Origin: Chitinophaga filiformis
Lineage (GTDB): Bacteria > Bacteroidota > Bacteroidia > Chitinophagales > Chitinophagaceae
DNA length: 64,000 nt
NCBI RefSeq assembly: GCF_900102545.1
Contig: NZ_FNBN01000005.1
Location: 372,001-436,000, forward strand
Direction: 5' to 3'
Below the pieces are notes generated by a model. The model was not told where the DNA came from. It worked only from the letters and a program-made list of their open reading frames with translations, and did no database searches. Positions 44,156-52,764 of this stretch are shown piece by piece. The translations under genes and the position numbers were made by a program. Each line of letters opens with the position of its first letter. The first letter of the stretch is position 1.

Positions 44156-46237
44156 ATGAGAAAATTTCTTTTAATGGCGGGGCTTTGCAGTACCCTGGCC
44201 ACTGCTCATGCGCAGGAAATCGCCCCTTATGGCGCACTGCCTTCCAAAGCCCAGGCAGACTGGCAGGACATGGAATACTACATGTTCATCCACCTGGGTC
44301 CGAATACCTTTACTGACAATGAATGGGGACATGGGGATGAAGACCCGAAAGTGTTCAACCCTACTCAGCTGGATGCCCGTCAGTGGGCGCGTACCGCGAA
44401 ACTGGCAGGAATGAAGGCGATCATTATCACCGCCAAACACCACGATGGCTTCTGCCTCTGGCCCAGTAAGTACAGCACCCATACCGTAAGGGAAAGTGCG
44501 TGGAAAAACGGGAAAGGCGATGTACTGAAAGAACTGTCCGCCGCCTGTAAGGAATATGGGCTGAAGTTCGGTGTGTACCTCTCTCCCTGGGACCGCAACC
44601 ATCCAGCCTATGGCACGCCTGAATACAACCAGGTATTCGCCAATACCCTGAATGAGGTGCTCAGCAGCTATGGTCCGGTATTCGAACAGTGGTTTGATGG
44701 CGCCAATGGCGAAGGCCCGAATGGCAAAAAGCCTGTATATGACTGGGATCTTTTCCATAATACGGTATATAAGAATCAGCCCAATGCTGTCATCTTCAGC
44801 GACGTAGGTCCTGGTTGCCGTTGGGTAGGTAATGAAGATGGTATTGCCGGCACTACCAACTGGGCTACGCTGAATGTGAAAGGCTTTACGCCTGGAAAAG
44901 GCGCGCCTGCCCAGTCTGTGCTGAATGAAGGAAATATAAATGGTGAGAAATGGATACCGGCAGAATGCGATGTATCTATCCGTCCGGGATGGTTTTATAG
45001 CCCTTCTACCAACGATAAGGTAAAGAGTGTTCAGCAGCTGCTGGACATCTATTATGGTTCCGTAGGACGTAATGGCAACATGTTGCTGAACGTACCGGTA
45101 GACAGGAGAGGGCTGATCTATTCAGCAGACTCTATCCGCCTGATGGAATTTAAGCGCTTCCGGGATGCCAGCTTTAAAACAAACCTGGCGCTGAAAGCGA
45201 AAGTGACCGCTACTGAAACCCGCCAGAACAATGCGAAGGTGAAAGTGGCTAACCTGACAGATGGCAGGAACAGCACTTACTGGGCAACACCGGATGGCGT
45301 GCTGAAAGGTACGATCACCCTGACCTTTGCCAAGCCGACTTCCTTCAACAGGTTGGTCATGCAGGAATATATTGCCCTGGGCCAGCGTGTGAAAGCTTTC
45401 TCAGTAGAGGTCCTGGAAAACGGCGCCTTTAAGGAGATAGCAACCGCTACTACTATTGGTCATAAACGTATCCTGTCTTTCCCTGATGTAACCACCACTC
45501 AGGTGCGTATCAATATACAGGACGCCCTGGCTTGTCCGGTGATCAGCGAGATTCAGTTGTACAAAGCACCGGGATTAATGGCGGTGCCTGTTATCCATCG
45601 TAATAAACAGGGCGAGGTAAGCATTACCTGCTCTTCTCCTGATCCTGAACTGCGTTATACAACAGATGGCAAGGAGCCGGTGTACAGCTCTCCTAAATAT
45701 ACCGACGCTATTTCCCTGCCAGCCGGAGGTGTTGTAAAGGCAAAAGCATTCCTCGAAAAAGGAAAGAAAGCCAGCGCAACGGTAACAGCTGTTTATGATA
45801 TCGCCCCGGCGAAATGGAAGGTAATCTCTACTGACAGTCAGACGAAAGGCGCCAACCCGGAAAAAGCGATAGACGGTAATCCGGAATCTTTCTGGGCTTC
45901 AGCGACCCAGCCGGAGGTAGCGAAGTATCCTCATGACATCCAGGTAGACCTGGGAGAAGAGCTGACGCTGAAGGGCTTTACCTATACACCGCGACACCTG
46001 ACGGAGAAGGCGGGCACCATCTATAGTTATGCTTTCTATGTAAGTGAAGATGGTCAGAACTGGGGAACGCCAGTGGCACAAGGAAATTTTGCCAACATAG
46101 CAAACAATCCTGTGACACAAACAGTCAGATTTACTAAGCCGGTGAAGGGACATTTTATTAAGCTGGTGGCAGTTGCTCCTGCCAATGAAAAGGAGCAGTG
46201 GGCCACTGTGGCAGAACTAGGCGTAATTACCAAATAA
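44156..46237 (+). CDS. Alpha-L-fucosidase (GH29) with carbohydrate-binding C-terminus
   Basis: 693-residue exported glycosidase from ATG 44156; the signal peptide is MRKFLLMAGLCSTLATAHAQ. The catalytic (beta/alpha)8 domain (about 20-340) begins WQDMEYYMFIHLGPNTFTDN, has AKHHDGFCLWPSKYS and GLKFGVYLSPWDRN, and the nucleophile Asp in EQWFDGANGEGP. A discoidin/F5-8C-like domain (about 345-480), a chitobiase C-terminal-like domain (about 490-560; LRYTTDGKEPVY) and a second F5/8C-like domain (about 570-693) follow, probably for glycan binding. It removes terminal fucose from glycans. GH29-A versus GH29-B is not decidable by eye. Confidence 0.93.
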   Translation: MRKFLLMAGLCSTLATAHAQEIAPYGALPSKAQADWQDMEYYMFIHLGPNTFTDNEWGHGDEDPKVFNPTQLDARQWARTAKLAGMKAIIITAKHHDGFCLWPSKYSTHTVRESAWKNGKGDVLKELSAACKEYGLKFGVYLSPWDRNHPAYGTPEYNQVFANTLNEVLSSYGPVFEQWFDGANGEGPNGKKPVYDWDLFHNTVYKNQPNAVIFSDVGPGCRWVGNEDGIAGTTNWATLNVKGFTPGKGAPAQSVLNEGNINGEKWIPAECDVSIRPGWFYSPSTNDKVKSVQQLLDIYYGSVGRNGNMLLNVPVDRRGLIYSADSIRLMEFKRFRDASFKTNLALKAKVTATETRQNNAKVKVANLTDGRNSTYWATPDGVLKGTITLTFAKPTSFNRLVMQEYIALGQRVKAFSVEVLENGAFKEIATATTIGHKRILSFPDVTTTQVRINIQDALACPVISEIQLYKAPGLMAVPVIHRNKQGEVSITCSSPDPELRYTTDGKEPVYSSPKYTDAISLPAGGVVKAKAFLEKGKKASATVTAVYDIAPAKWKVISTDSQTKGANPEKAIDGNPESFWASATQPEVAKYPHDIQVDLGEELTLKGFTYTPRHLTEKAGTIYSYAFYVSEDGQNWGTPVAQGNFANIANNPVTQTVRFTKPVKGHFIKLVAVAPANEKEQWATVAELGVITK

Positions 46238-46260
46238 GTAAATTATTGATTTTCAGCAGC

Positions 46261-46281
46261 TCCCCGTCAAACTGACGGGGA
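46261..46281 (+). terminator. Terminator after the fucosidase
   Basis: TCCCCGTCA and TGACGGGGA pair around AAC, followed by GTTTTTGTT, 23 nt after the stop codon. Confidence 0.85.
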
Positions 46282-46368
46282 GTTTTTGTTATATGAATTT
46301 TAAAAATCTATGTTGGCCCGTAATTTGCAACTACCTATCTGATAATTTAACTTACCGTCTTTAATTTT

Positions 46369-46402
46369 TTTGACCGCGAAAAAAAATAATAGTATAACTT
46401 TG
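46369..46402 (+). promoter_or_regulatory. Promoter of the arginine operon
   Basis: TTTG (46369-46372), 22 nt, TAACTTTG (46395-46402). The spacing is one or two nt longer than ideal. It implies an untranslated leader of about 280 nt before the first structural gene, which holds the leader ORF and hairpins described separately. Confidence 0.6.
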
Positions 46403-46452
46403 CGTTTGATTTTATTAAAGACAGTTTTTAACAATTTAATGCTGAACTGAAG

Positions 46453-46566
46453 TTGGAAAACTTTGCGGCCCATAACCTTTCTGCATATCATCCTTCTCTG
46501 ATGGAAGGAGAGTACTCTATTGGGTTCAATGTCTTTAGATATCTTTCCCGACGACCTCGTATTTGA
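46453..46566 (+). CDS. Putative Arg-rich leader peptide of the arginine operon
   Basis: The short ORF from TTG 46453 (37 codons) or ATG 46501 (21 codons) ends FRYLSRRPRI then TGA. Four of the last nine codons are Arg (AGA, CGA, CGA, CGT), two adjacent and both CGA. The stop overlaps a hairpin. No good ribosome site precedes either start. Its position between the promoter and the arginine genes is what one expects of an attenuation leader. It could still be a chance ORF. Confidence 0.4.
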   Translation: MENFAAHNLSAYHPSLMEGEYSIGFNVFRYLSRRPRI

Positions 46567-46640
46567 TAGCGTCCGCTTACATAATGCACGCTATCGCAAC
46601 ACCGTGATTTTTCTCTCAGTCACATAACAAAGGTGTTTTT
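46565..46640 (+). promoter_or_regulatory. Tandem hairpins in the arginine-operon leader (candidate attenuator)
   Basis: The first hairpin is GATAGCGT (46565-46572) with ACGCTATC (46588-46595), a perfect 8-bp stem starting inside the leader stop codon. The second is a composite: AACACC (46598-46603) with GGTGTT (46632-46637), enclosing GTGA/TCAC, and followed by TTT. It resembles a weak terminator 50 nt before the GNAT gene. Confidence 0.45.
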
Positions 46641-46690
46641 CATCCAGCAATGGATTCCAGATTATTAATTTTATTGATTTACGTTTTCAA

Positions 46691-47515
46691 TTGACAAAAT
46701 TGGAAAATCCAAATATCATTGTCAGGGTTGCTACCGCTGACGATAAGCATTATGGCAAAACCATCACTGACGAGATGGAAGCTTCCGCCAAAGCACGTGG
46801 TACAGGTATTGCCAAACGTTCTCCCGAGTATGTTCAACTTAAGATGGAGGAAGGTAAAGCCGTTATAGCACTCACAGATAAAGGCGAATGGGTAGGTTTT
46901 TGCTATATAGAAGCCTGGGGACATGAAAAATTTGTGGCCAACTCGGGGCTTATCGTGAATCCCGCCTTCAGGGGACATGGTGTGGCCAAGGCTATCAAGC
47001 ACCGTGTGTTCGAACTGTCAAGGCAGAAATATCCTGACGCTAAAATATTTGGTCTGACTACAGGGCTTGCTGTAATGAAGATCAACTCGGAGCTGGGTTA
47101 CGAACCGGTAACTTATTCAGAGCTGACAGACGATGAGGAGTTCTGGAAAGGATGCCGCAGTTGTGTGAACTTTGACGTGTTGACGAGCAAGAACCGTAAG
47201 AACTGTCTCTGTACCGCTATGCTGTACGATCCTGTTGAGAAAGCAAAAGAGGAGGCTGAGAAGAAGGAAGAGATGAAAAAGGCGATCCTGAGTATCAGAA
47301 CAGAGACAGATGCACAGCCTCATCCGCAGGTACTGGTGGCAGCCAACGGTGAGATGAAGCACAAGAAAGCCAGGAAGTTCAAAGAGAATTTCAAACTGTT
47401 CGAAAGATGGCTGCGCTTCAAAAGACACGTGCTGCTGAAAGGTGGGAAGGAAGGTGTCAGTGGAGGCAGTGCACCAGCCAACAAGAAGAGATTCTTCCTG
47501 TTCAACTTATTTTAA
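46691..47515 (+). CDS. GNAT acetyltransferase, putative N-acetylglutamate synthase
   Basis: 274 residues from TTG 46691, with a second in-frame TTG at 46700. The N-terminal GNAT domain (about 5-165) shows IIVRVATADDKHY, VALTDKGEWVGFCYIEAW-like strands and the acetyl-CoA loop NPAFRGHGVAKAIKHRVFEL (R-G-x-G-x-A). Residues 190-274 are a basic, Lys/Glu-rich tail with a probable helix. It is the first structural gene of the arginine operon. No argA or argJ is present in the cluster, so it most likely supplies the N-acylation of glutamate; that role is context-based. Acetyl versus succinyl donor is open. Confidence 0.8.
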   Translation: MTKLENPNIIVRVATADDKHYGKTITDEMEASAKARGTGIAKRSPEYVQLKMEEGKAVIALTDKGEWVGFCYIEAWGHEKFVANSGLIVNPAFRGHGVAKAIKHRVFELSRQKYPDAKIFGLTTGLAVMKINSELGYEPVTYSELTDDEEFWKGCRSCVNFDVLTSKNRKNCLCTAMLYDPVEKAKEEAEKKEEMKKAILSIRTETDAQPHPQVLVAANGEMKHKKARKFKENFKLFERWLRFKRHVLLKGGKEGVSGGSAPANKKRFFLFNLF

Positions 47516-47583
47516 GAGATCATTTTTTATTATAACGCATCGCCCATACAGTAGTGTGGAGAAGGAGCACAATCTTATCATAA

Positions 47584-48783
47584 ATGAAAAAAGTCGTACT
47601 TGGATTTAGCGGAGGCCTTGATACTTCCTATTGCGTAAAATACCTGACAGAAGAAAAAGGGTATGAAGTGCATTCAGTTATCATCAATACCGGTGGCTTT
47701 TCAACGGAAGAGCTGCAGGAGATTGAAAAGCGTGCATATAGCCTGGGAGTGAAGAGTCATAAAACGGTAGATGCAGTACGTTCTTATTATGATAGTGCTA
47801 TCAAATACCTGGTATTTGGTAATGTGTTGAAGAATAACACCTATCCGTTGAGCGTAAGTGCGGAGCGTGTTACACAGGCGCTGGTAATTGCCCAGCATGT
47901 GAAGGAACTGGGCGCTGATGCAGTAGCGCACGGTAGTACCGGTGCTGGTAACGACCAGGTGCGTTTCGATATGATCTTCCATATCATGATCCCCGGTGTT
48001 GAGATCATCACACCGATCCGTGATATGAAACTGAGCCGTGAAGAGGAGATTGCCTACCTGAAAGGTAAGGGCGTACAGATGAACTTCGAGAAAGCAGCTT
48101 ATTCTATTAATAAAGGCATCTGGGGTACTTCCGTAGGTGGTAAGGAAACACTGACATCAGACGGGTTCCTGCCTGAAGAAGCATGGCCTACCCAGTTGTC
48201 AAAACAGGGTACTGAAAAAGTATCTCTGCAGTTTGTGAAAGGTGAATTGACCGGCGTGAACGGTAAGACCTTCGGTCATCCGTCAGAAGCTATCCAGCAC
48301 CTGCAGGAACTGGCTGGTCCGTATGCTATCGGCCGCGATATCCACGTAGGAGATACGATTATCGGTATCAAAGGCCGTGTTGGTTTTGAAGCCGCTGCAC
48401 CTGTGATCATCATCAAAGCACACCATGCACTGGAAAAACATGTATTGACCAAATGGCAGCTGAGCTGGAAAGACCAGTTGTCACAGTTCTACGGTAACTG
48501 GTTGCACGAAGGACAGGTAATGGACCCTGTAATGCGCGACATAGAAGCCTTCCTGCAGCACAGCCAGGAGCATGTAACAGGTGAAGTATATGTTACCCTG
48601 CAGCCTTACCGCTTCCAGGTAACAGGTATCAAATCTGAATATGACCTGATGAGCAGCAAGTTTGGTAAATACGGTGAAATGAACAGTGGCTGGACTGGCG
48701 AAGATGTGAGAGGTTTCAGCAAAATATTCGGTAACCAGACAATGATCTGGCATCAGATTGCAGAAAGTGTCAAGGACAAATAG
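47584..48783 (+). CDS. argG: Argininosuccinate synthase
   Basis: 399-residue cytosolic ATP-dependent ligase joining citrulline and aspartate. The PP-loop GFSGGLDTSYCVKYL binds ATP. AHGSTGAGNDQVRFDMIF and the ITPIRDMKLSREEEIAYLKG segment are conserved, as is the YSINKGIWGTSVGGKETLTS region. Length is normal. It is the second gene of the operon, followed by argC 23 nt later. Confidence 0.96.
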   Translation: MKKVVLGFSGGLDTSYCVKYLTEEKGYEVHSVIINTGGFSTEELQEIEKRAYSLGVKSHKTVDAVRSYYDSAIKYLVFGNVLKNNTYPLSVSAERVTQALVIAQHVKELGADAVAHGSTGAGNDQVRFDMIFHIMIPGVEIITPIRDMKLSREEEIAYLKGKGVQMNFEKAAYSINKGIWGTSVGGKETLTSDGFLPEEAWPTQLSKQGTEKVSLQFVKGELTGVNGKTFGHPSEAIQHLQELAGPYAIGRDIHVGDTIIGIKGRVGFEAAAPVIIIKAHHALEKHVLTKWQLSWKDQLSQFYGNWLHEGQVMDPVMRDIEAFLQHSQEHVTGEVYVTLQPYRFQVTGIKSEYDLMSSKFGKYGEMNSGWTGEDVRGFSKIFGNQTMIWHQIAESVKDK

Positions 48784-48806
48784 CCGGAGGCGCAAAACAC
48801 AAGAAA

Positions 48807-49790
48807 ATGGCAAACGACAAGAAAATAAAGGCAGGGATTATTGGTGGAGCAGGATATGGCGGCGGTGAAATGATCCGTCTTTTATTGAATCATCCCAACG
48901 TAGAGATCTCTTATGTAAATAGCCGGAGTAATGCCGGCAATCCCCTGTACGCAGTACATGCCGACCTGCTGGGGGAAACTGAGCTCACTTTCACGGGTGA
49001 AGTCAGCAGCGATATAGATGTATTGTTCCTGTGTCTCGGACATGGAGAAGCAAAGAAATTCCTGGAAGAAACGGAGCTTGCTCCAGCTGTAAAAGTGATT
49101 GATCTCAGCCAGGACTTCAGGCTGGGGGAGACAGTGAAGGGAAGGGAGTTCGTATACGGACTGCCTGAAATGCAGCGGGAAAAGATCGTTACTGCCAATA
49201 ATATTGCCAACCCGGGTTGTTTTGCAACTGGTATCCAGTTAGGATTGTTGCCATTGGCCAAAGCGGGTTTGCTGCAGGAAGTACATACCACCGGTATCAC
49301 AGGATCCACCGGTGCAGGACAGAGTTTACAGGCTACCTCACATTTCACATGGAGGGCCAACAACATCTCCACTTACAAAGTACTGACCCATCAGCATTTA
49401 AAAGAAATCCGACGAAGCTTACAGCTGTTGCAGCCCTCCTTTGCCGGAGACGTGAACTTCGTACCGGTGCGTGGGGATTTTCCAAGAGGTATCTGGGTAA
49501 CCTCTTACCTGCAGAGCGATTTGTCGCTTGAAGAAGCGCAGCAGCTGTATAAAGCCTACTACGCAGGACATCCGTTTACACATGTAAGTGATAAACAGAT
49601 AGACCTGAAGCAGATCGTGAACACCAACAAATGCCTGATCCAGCTGGAAAAGGTAGGGAACAAACTGGTGATCCACTCTATAGAGGACAATCTGCTGAAA
49701 GGTGCGTCAGGACAAGCGGTACAGAACATGAACCTCCTGTTCGGACTGGATGAAACTGCGGGATTAAGGCTGAAGTCTATTGTGTTTTAA
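48807..49790 (+). CDS. argC: N-acetyl-gamma-glutamyl-phosphate reductase
   Basis: 327 residues. The NADP-binding Rossmann motif is GIIGGAGYGGGEMIRLLLNH. The catalytic Cys is in NIANPGCFATGIQLGLLPL, and TGITGSTGAGQS plus RGDFPRGIWVTSYL complete the active site. It reduces acyl-glutamyl phosphate to the semialdehyde in the third committed step of arginine synthesis. It starts 23 nt after argG. Confidence 0.96.
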   Translation: MANDKKIKAGIIGGAGYGGGEMIRLLLNHPNVEISYVNSRSNAGNPLYAVHADLLGETELTFTGEVSSDIDVLFLCLGHGEAKKFLEETELAPAVKVIDLSQDFRLGETVKGREFVYGLPEMQREKIVTANNIANPGCFATGIQLGLLPLAKAGLLQEVHTTGITGSTGAGQSLQATSHFTWRANNISTYKVLTHQHLKEIRRSLQLLQPSFAGDVNFVPVRGDFPRGIWVTSYLQSDLSLEEAQQLYKAYYAGHPFTHVSDKQIDLKQIVNTNKCLIQLEKVGNKLVIHSIEDNLLKGASGQAVQNMNLLFGLDETAGLRLKSIVF

Positions 49791-49855
49791 ACTATGCCCA
49801 AGCTGGTGCCAATTTTAACAATCTCCCGTATCAAGCGGGAACAATCTGAGCTACG

Positions 49856-50986
49856 ATGCAATTATTTGACGTATATCCCATTAATGATATCACTATAGAG
49901 AAAGCTGCGGGTTCCAATGTATGGGATGCGCAGGGCAATAAATATCTTGACCTGTATGGCGGTCATGCGGTAATTTCTATTGGTCATACACATCCTCACT
50001 ACGTACAACGCTTAACAGATCAGTTACAGAAAGTAGGATTCTACTCCAACTCCATCAAAATACCATTGCAGCAGCAGCTGGCAGAGAAACTGGGTAAGAT
50101 TTCCGGTAAGGAAGATTACCAGCTGTTCCTCTGTAACTCAGGCGCTGAGGCCAATGAGAATGCGCTGAAACTGGCGTCTTTCCACAACGGCAAGAAGAAG
50201 ATCATCGCATTTAAAAAGTCCTTCCACGGAAGAACTTCACTGGCTGTTGCAGCTACCGACAATCCGAAGATTGTAGCACCGGTGAATGAAACAGACAACG
50301 TGGTATTCCTGCCCTGGCAGGATGAGGCAGCCCTGGAAGCAGCCTTTAAACAATATGAAGTATCTTCTGTTATCATCGAAGGTATTCAGGGCGTAGGCGG
50401 TATCCAGGTAGCAAGTGAGTCATTCCTGAAAAAGATCAGAAGTCTTTGTGATGCACACAATGCCGTGTTTATTGCTGATAGCGTGCAGTGTGGTTATGGC
50501 AGAAGCGGTAAATTCTACTCTCACGATTTTGCCGGTGTGAATGCAGACATTTACACGATGGCAAAAGGAATGGGTAATGGTTTCCCTATCGGTGGTATCA
50601 TCATTGCTCCGCATATCAAACCTTCCTATGGTTTGCTGGGTACCACCTTCGGTGGTAATCACCTGGCTTGTGCAGCTGCACTGGCAGTACTGGAAGTGAT
50701 AGAAAGGGACAACCTGATCGCCAATGCTGCGAAAGTAGGCGGTTACCTGATTGAACAACTGAAAGCATTCCCGCAGGTAAAAGAAGTAAGAGGAAGAGGA
50801 TTGATGATCGGTATTGAGCTTCCGGATTCATTGGCTCATGTGAGGAAGGAACTGTTGTTCAAACACAGGATCTTTACAGGTGAAGCAAAACCGAACGTAA
50901 TAAGACTGCTGCCTTCCCTGGCACTGACCATGGAACACGCAGATCAGTTCCTGACTGCATTCAAACAGGAAGTAGAGAAAAACTAA
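49856..50986 (+). CDS. argD: Acyl-ornithine aminotransferase
   Basis: 376-residue class III PLP aminotransferase that makes N-acyl-ornithine from the semialdehyde. Features are NKYLDLYGGHAVISIGH, LFLCNSGAEANENALKLA, FKKSFHGRTSLAVAATDN, the PLP-binding Lys in TMAKGMGNGFPIGG, and TTFGGNHLACAAALAV. Acetyl or succinyl substrate is not resolved. It is 65 nt after argC. Confidence 0.95.
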   Translation: MQLFDVYPINDITIEKAAGSNVWDAQGNKYLDLYGGHAVISIGHTHPHYVQRLTDQLQKVGFYSNSIKIPLQQQLAEKLGKISGKEDYQLFLCNSGAEANENALKLASFHNGKKKIIAFKKSFHGRTSLAVAATDNPKIVAPVNETDNVVFLPWQDEAALEAAFKQYEVSSVIIEGIQGVGGIQVASESFLKKIRSLCDAHNAVFIADSVQCGYGRSGKFYSHDFAGVNADIYTMAKGMGNGFPIGGIIIAPHIKPSYGLLGTTFGGNHLACAAALAVLEVIERDNLIANAAKVGGYLIEQLKAFPQVKEVRGRGLMIGIELPDSLAHVRKELLFKHRIFTGEAKPNVIRLLPSLALTMEHADQFLTAFKQEVEKN

Positions 50987-51015
50987 ATAGTCATCATTAC
51001 AGAGCCATACATAAA

Positions 51016-51966
51016 ATGAAACAATTTATTTCCGTAGATGATGTGCCAAGTGTCCCGCGGTTAGTGGAGATAGCACTGGAGTACAAAAAACAGCCTTTCA
51101 AAGACAGGGCATTAGGACAGAACAAGACGCTGGGAATGATATTTCTGAACCCCAGTCTGCGAACACGATTGAGTACGCAGGTGGCGGCAAAGAATCTCGG
51201 AATGGAAGTAGTGGTATTTAACATCGATAAGGAAGGCTGGCAGCTGGAAATGAATGATGGCGCTATAATGAACGGAAATACTTCGGAGCACGTGAAAGAA
51301 GCTGCTGCTGTAATGGGGCAGTACTTCGACATCATGGCGATCCGTACTTTTCCGGGACTGAAAGATAAAGAGTCTGATTATAAGGAGAAATATATCAATC
51401 AGTTTATCAAATACGCAGGGGTACCTGTATTGAGCCTGGAAAGCGCGACCCTGCATCCTTTGCAGAGTTTAACAGACGTGATCACCATTAAGGAGCAATG
51501 GCAACAGCCACGCAGACCGAAAGTGGTAATGACCTGGGCGCCGCATGTAAAACCGCTGCCACAGGCTGTTCCCAACTCCTTCGCACAATGGGTTAATGCC
51601 TGGGGTGAAGCAGATTTCGTGATCACACATCCGGAAGGGTATGAACTGGATCCGAAATTCACCGGTAGTGCGCAGATTGAATACAACCAGGACAAAGCCC
51701 TGGAAGGTGCAGATTTTGTGTATGTAAAGAACTGGTCTTCTTATAAAGATTATGGCAAGATTACCTGTACAGACAGCAACTGGATGGTGACCAACGACAA
51801 ACTGAAGGGAACCAACCAGGCGAAAGTGATGCACTGTTTACCGGTAAGAAGGAATGTGGTAATTGCTGATGAAGTGCTGGACGGACCTAATTCCATCGTG
51901 ATCCCTGAAGCCGCAAACCGTGTATGGGCGGCACAGGCGGTATTAAGCCAGATCTTAAAAGGTTAA
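51016..51966 (+). CDS. argF': N-acyl-L-ornithine carbamoyltransferase (AOTCase/SOTCase family)
   Basis: 316 residues. The carbamoyl-phosphate site is FLNPSLRTRLSTQ (Leu in place of the Thr of STRTR-type ornithine enzymes), with SLESATLHPLQSLTDVI, VVMTWAPHVKPLPQAV, and the C-terminal MHCLPVRRNVVIADEVLD. These match the Bacteroidota succinyl/acetyl-ornithine carbamoyltransferases, not ArgF. In that family one position of the MNGxxxEH loop decides specificity: Pro90 in the succinyl enzyme, Glu92 in the Xanthomonas acetyl enzyme. Here the equivalent residue is Ser90 (MNGNTSEH), so substrate cannot be assigned by rule. Position in the operon fits carbamoylation before deacylation by ArgE. Confidence 0.92.
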   Translation: MKQFISVDDVPSVPRLVEIALEYKKQPFKDRALGQNKTLGMIFLNPSLRTRLSTQVAAKNLGMEVVVFNIDKEGWQLEMNDGAIMNGNTSEHVKEAAAVMGQYFDIMAIRTFPGLKDKESDYKEKYINQFIKYAGVPVLSLESATLHPLQSLTDVITIKEQWQQPRRPKVVMTWAPHVKPLPQAVPNSFAQWVNAWGEADFVITHPEGYELDPKFTGSAQIEYNQDKALEGADFVYVKNWSSYKDYGKITCTDSNWMVTNDKLKGTNQAKVMHCLPVRRNVVIADEVLDGPNSIVIPEAANRVWAAQAVLSQILKG

Positions 51967-51971
51967 TTTGT

Positions 51972-52760
51972 ATGATCGATCTCTTTGTAATAAAAGTCGG
52001 CGGTAACGTCATCGATAATCCGAAGTTGCTGGAAGAATTCCTCAGGAATTTTGCAGCAATCAAGGGAAAGAAAATACTGATCCATGGGGGTGGCAAAATT
52101 GCCACCCGCATTGGAGACAAGCTGGGTATTGAGTCAAAATATGTCAACGGCCGCCGTATCACTGATGCGGAGACGATTGACGTAGTGACAATGGTATACG
52201 GTGGATTAGTGAATAAGCAGCTGGTGGCTAAATTACAGGCCAATGGCTGTAATGCGATCGGTATGACAGGCGCTGATGCCAATATCATTCCGGCTGTTAA
52301 ACGTCCGGTGAAAGAGATCGATTATGGATTTGTAGGAGATATCAACACGGCAGATGTACAGGGAGCTTCCCTGAAGGCATTGCTGGAAGCTGAGCTGGTA
52401 CCGGTATTTGCGCCGCTTACACATGATGGTAATGGACAGATGCTGAACACCAATGCTGATACTATCGCTTCATCACTGGCAATAGCTTTGTCGAAGTTTT
52501 ACAACGTAAGACTGATCTATTGTTTCGAGAAGAAAGGTGTGCTGCATAGCCCTGATGATGATAATTCTGTTATTACCCTGATAGACCGTATGATCTATGA
52601 GGAACTGAAGGCTGATAACGTGCTGACAGACGGTATCCTGCCTAAACTGGAAAATGCTTTCGCAGCTATAGAAAGTGGTGTGGCGGAAGTACTGATTGGT
52701 CATGCTGATGACGTACAGAGCAACACCACAGATACAGTAGCGGGTACTTTAATACGCTAA
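51972..52760 (+). CDS. argB: Acetylglutamate kinase
   Basis: 262 residues from ATG 51972; the frame is open upstream into argF' but this Met begins the family N-terminus (MIDLFVIKVGGNVI). It has the amino-acid-kinase glycine motifs IKVGGN and ILIHGGGKIATRIG, then GMTGADANIIP and NTNADTIASSLAIAL. It phosphorylates N-acyl-glutamate. The start lies 5 nt after the argF' stop, suggesting coupling. No N-terminal Arg-sensing helix is visible, so feedback inhibition by arginine is uncertain. Confidence 0.94.
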   Translation: MIDLFVIKVGGNVIDNPKLLEEFLRNFAAIKGKKILIHGGGKIATRIGDKLGIESKYVNGRRITDAETIDVVTMVYGGLVNKQLVAKLQANGCNAIGMTGADANIIPAVKRPVKEIDYGFVGDINTADVQGASLKALLEAELVPVFAPLTHDGNGQMLNTNADTIASSLAIALSKFYNVRLIYCFEKKGVLHSPDDDNSVITLIDRMIYEELKADNVLTDGILPKLENAFAAIESGVAEVLIGHADDVQSNTTDTVAGTLIR

Positions 52761-52764
52761 ACCT

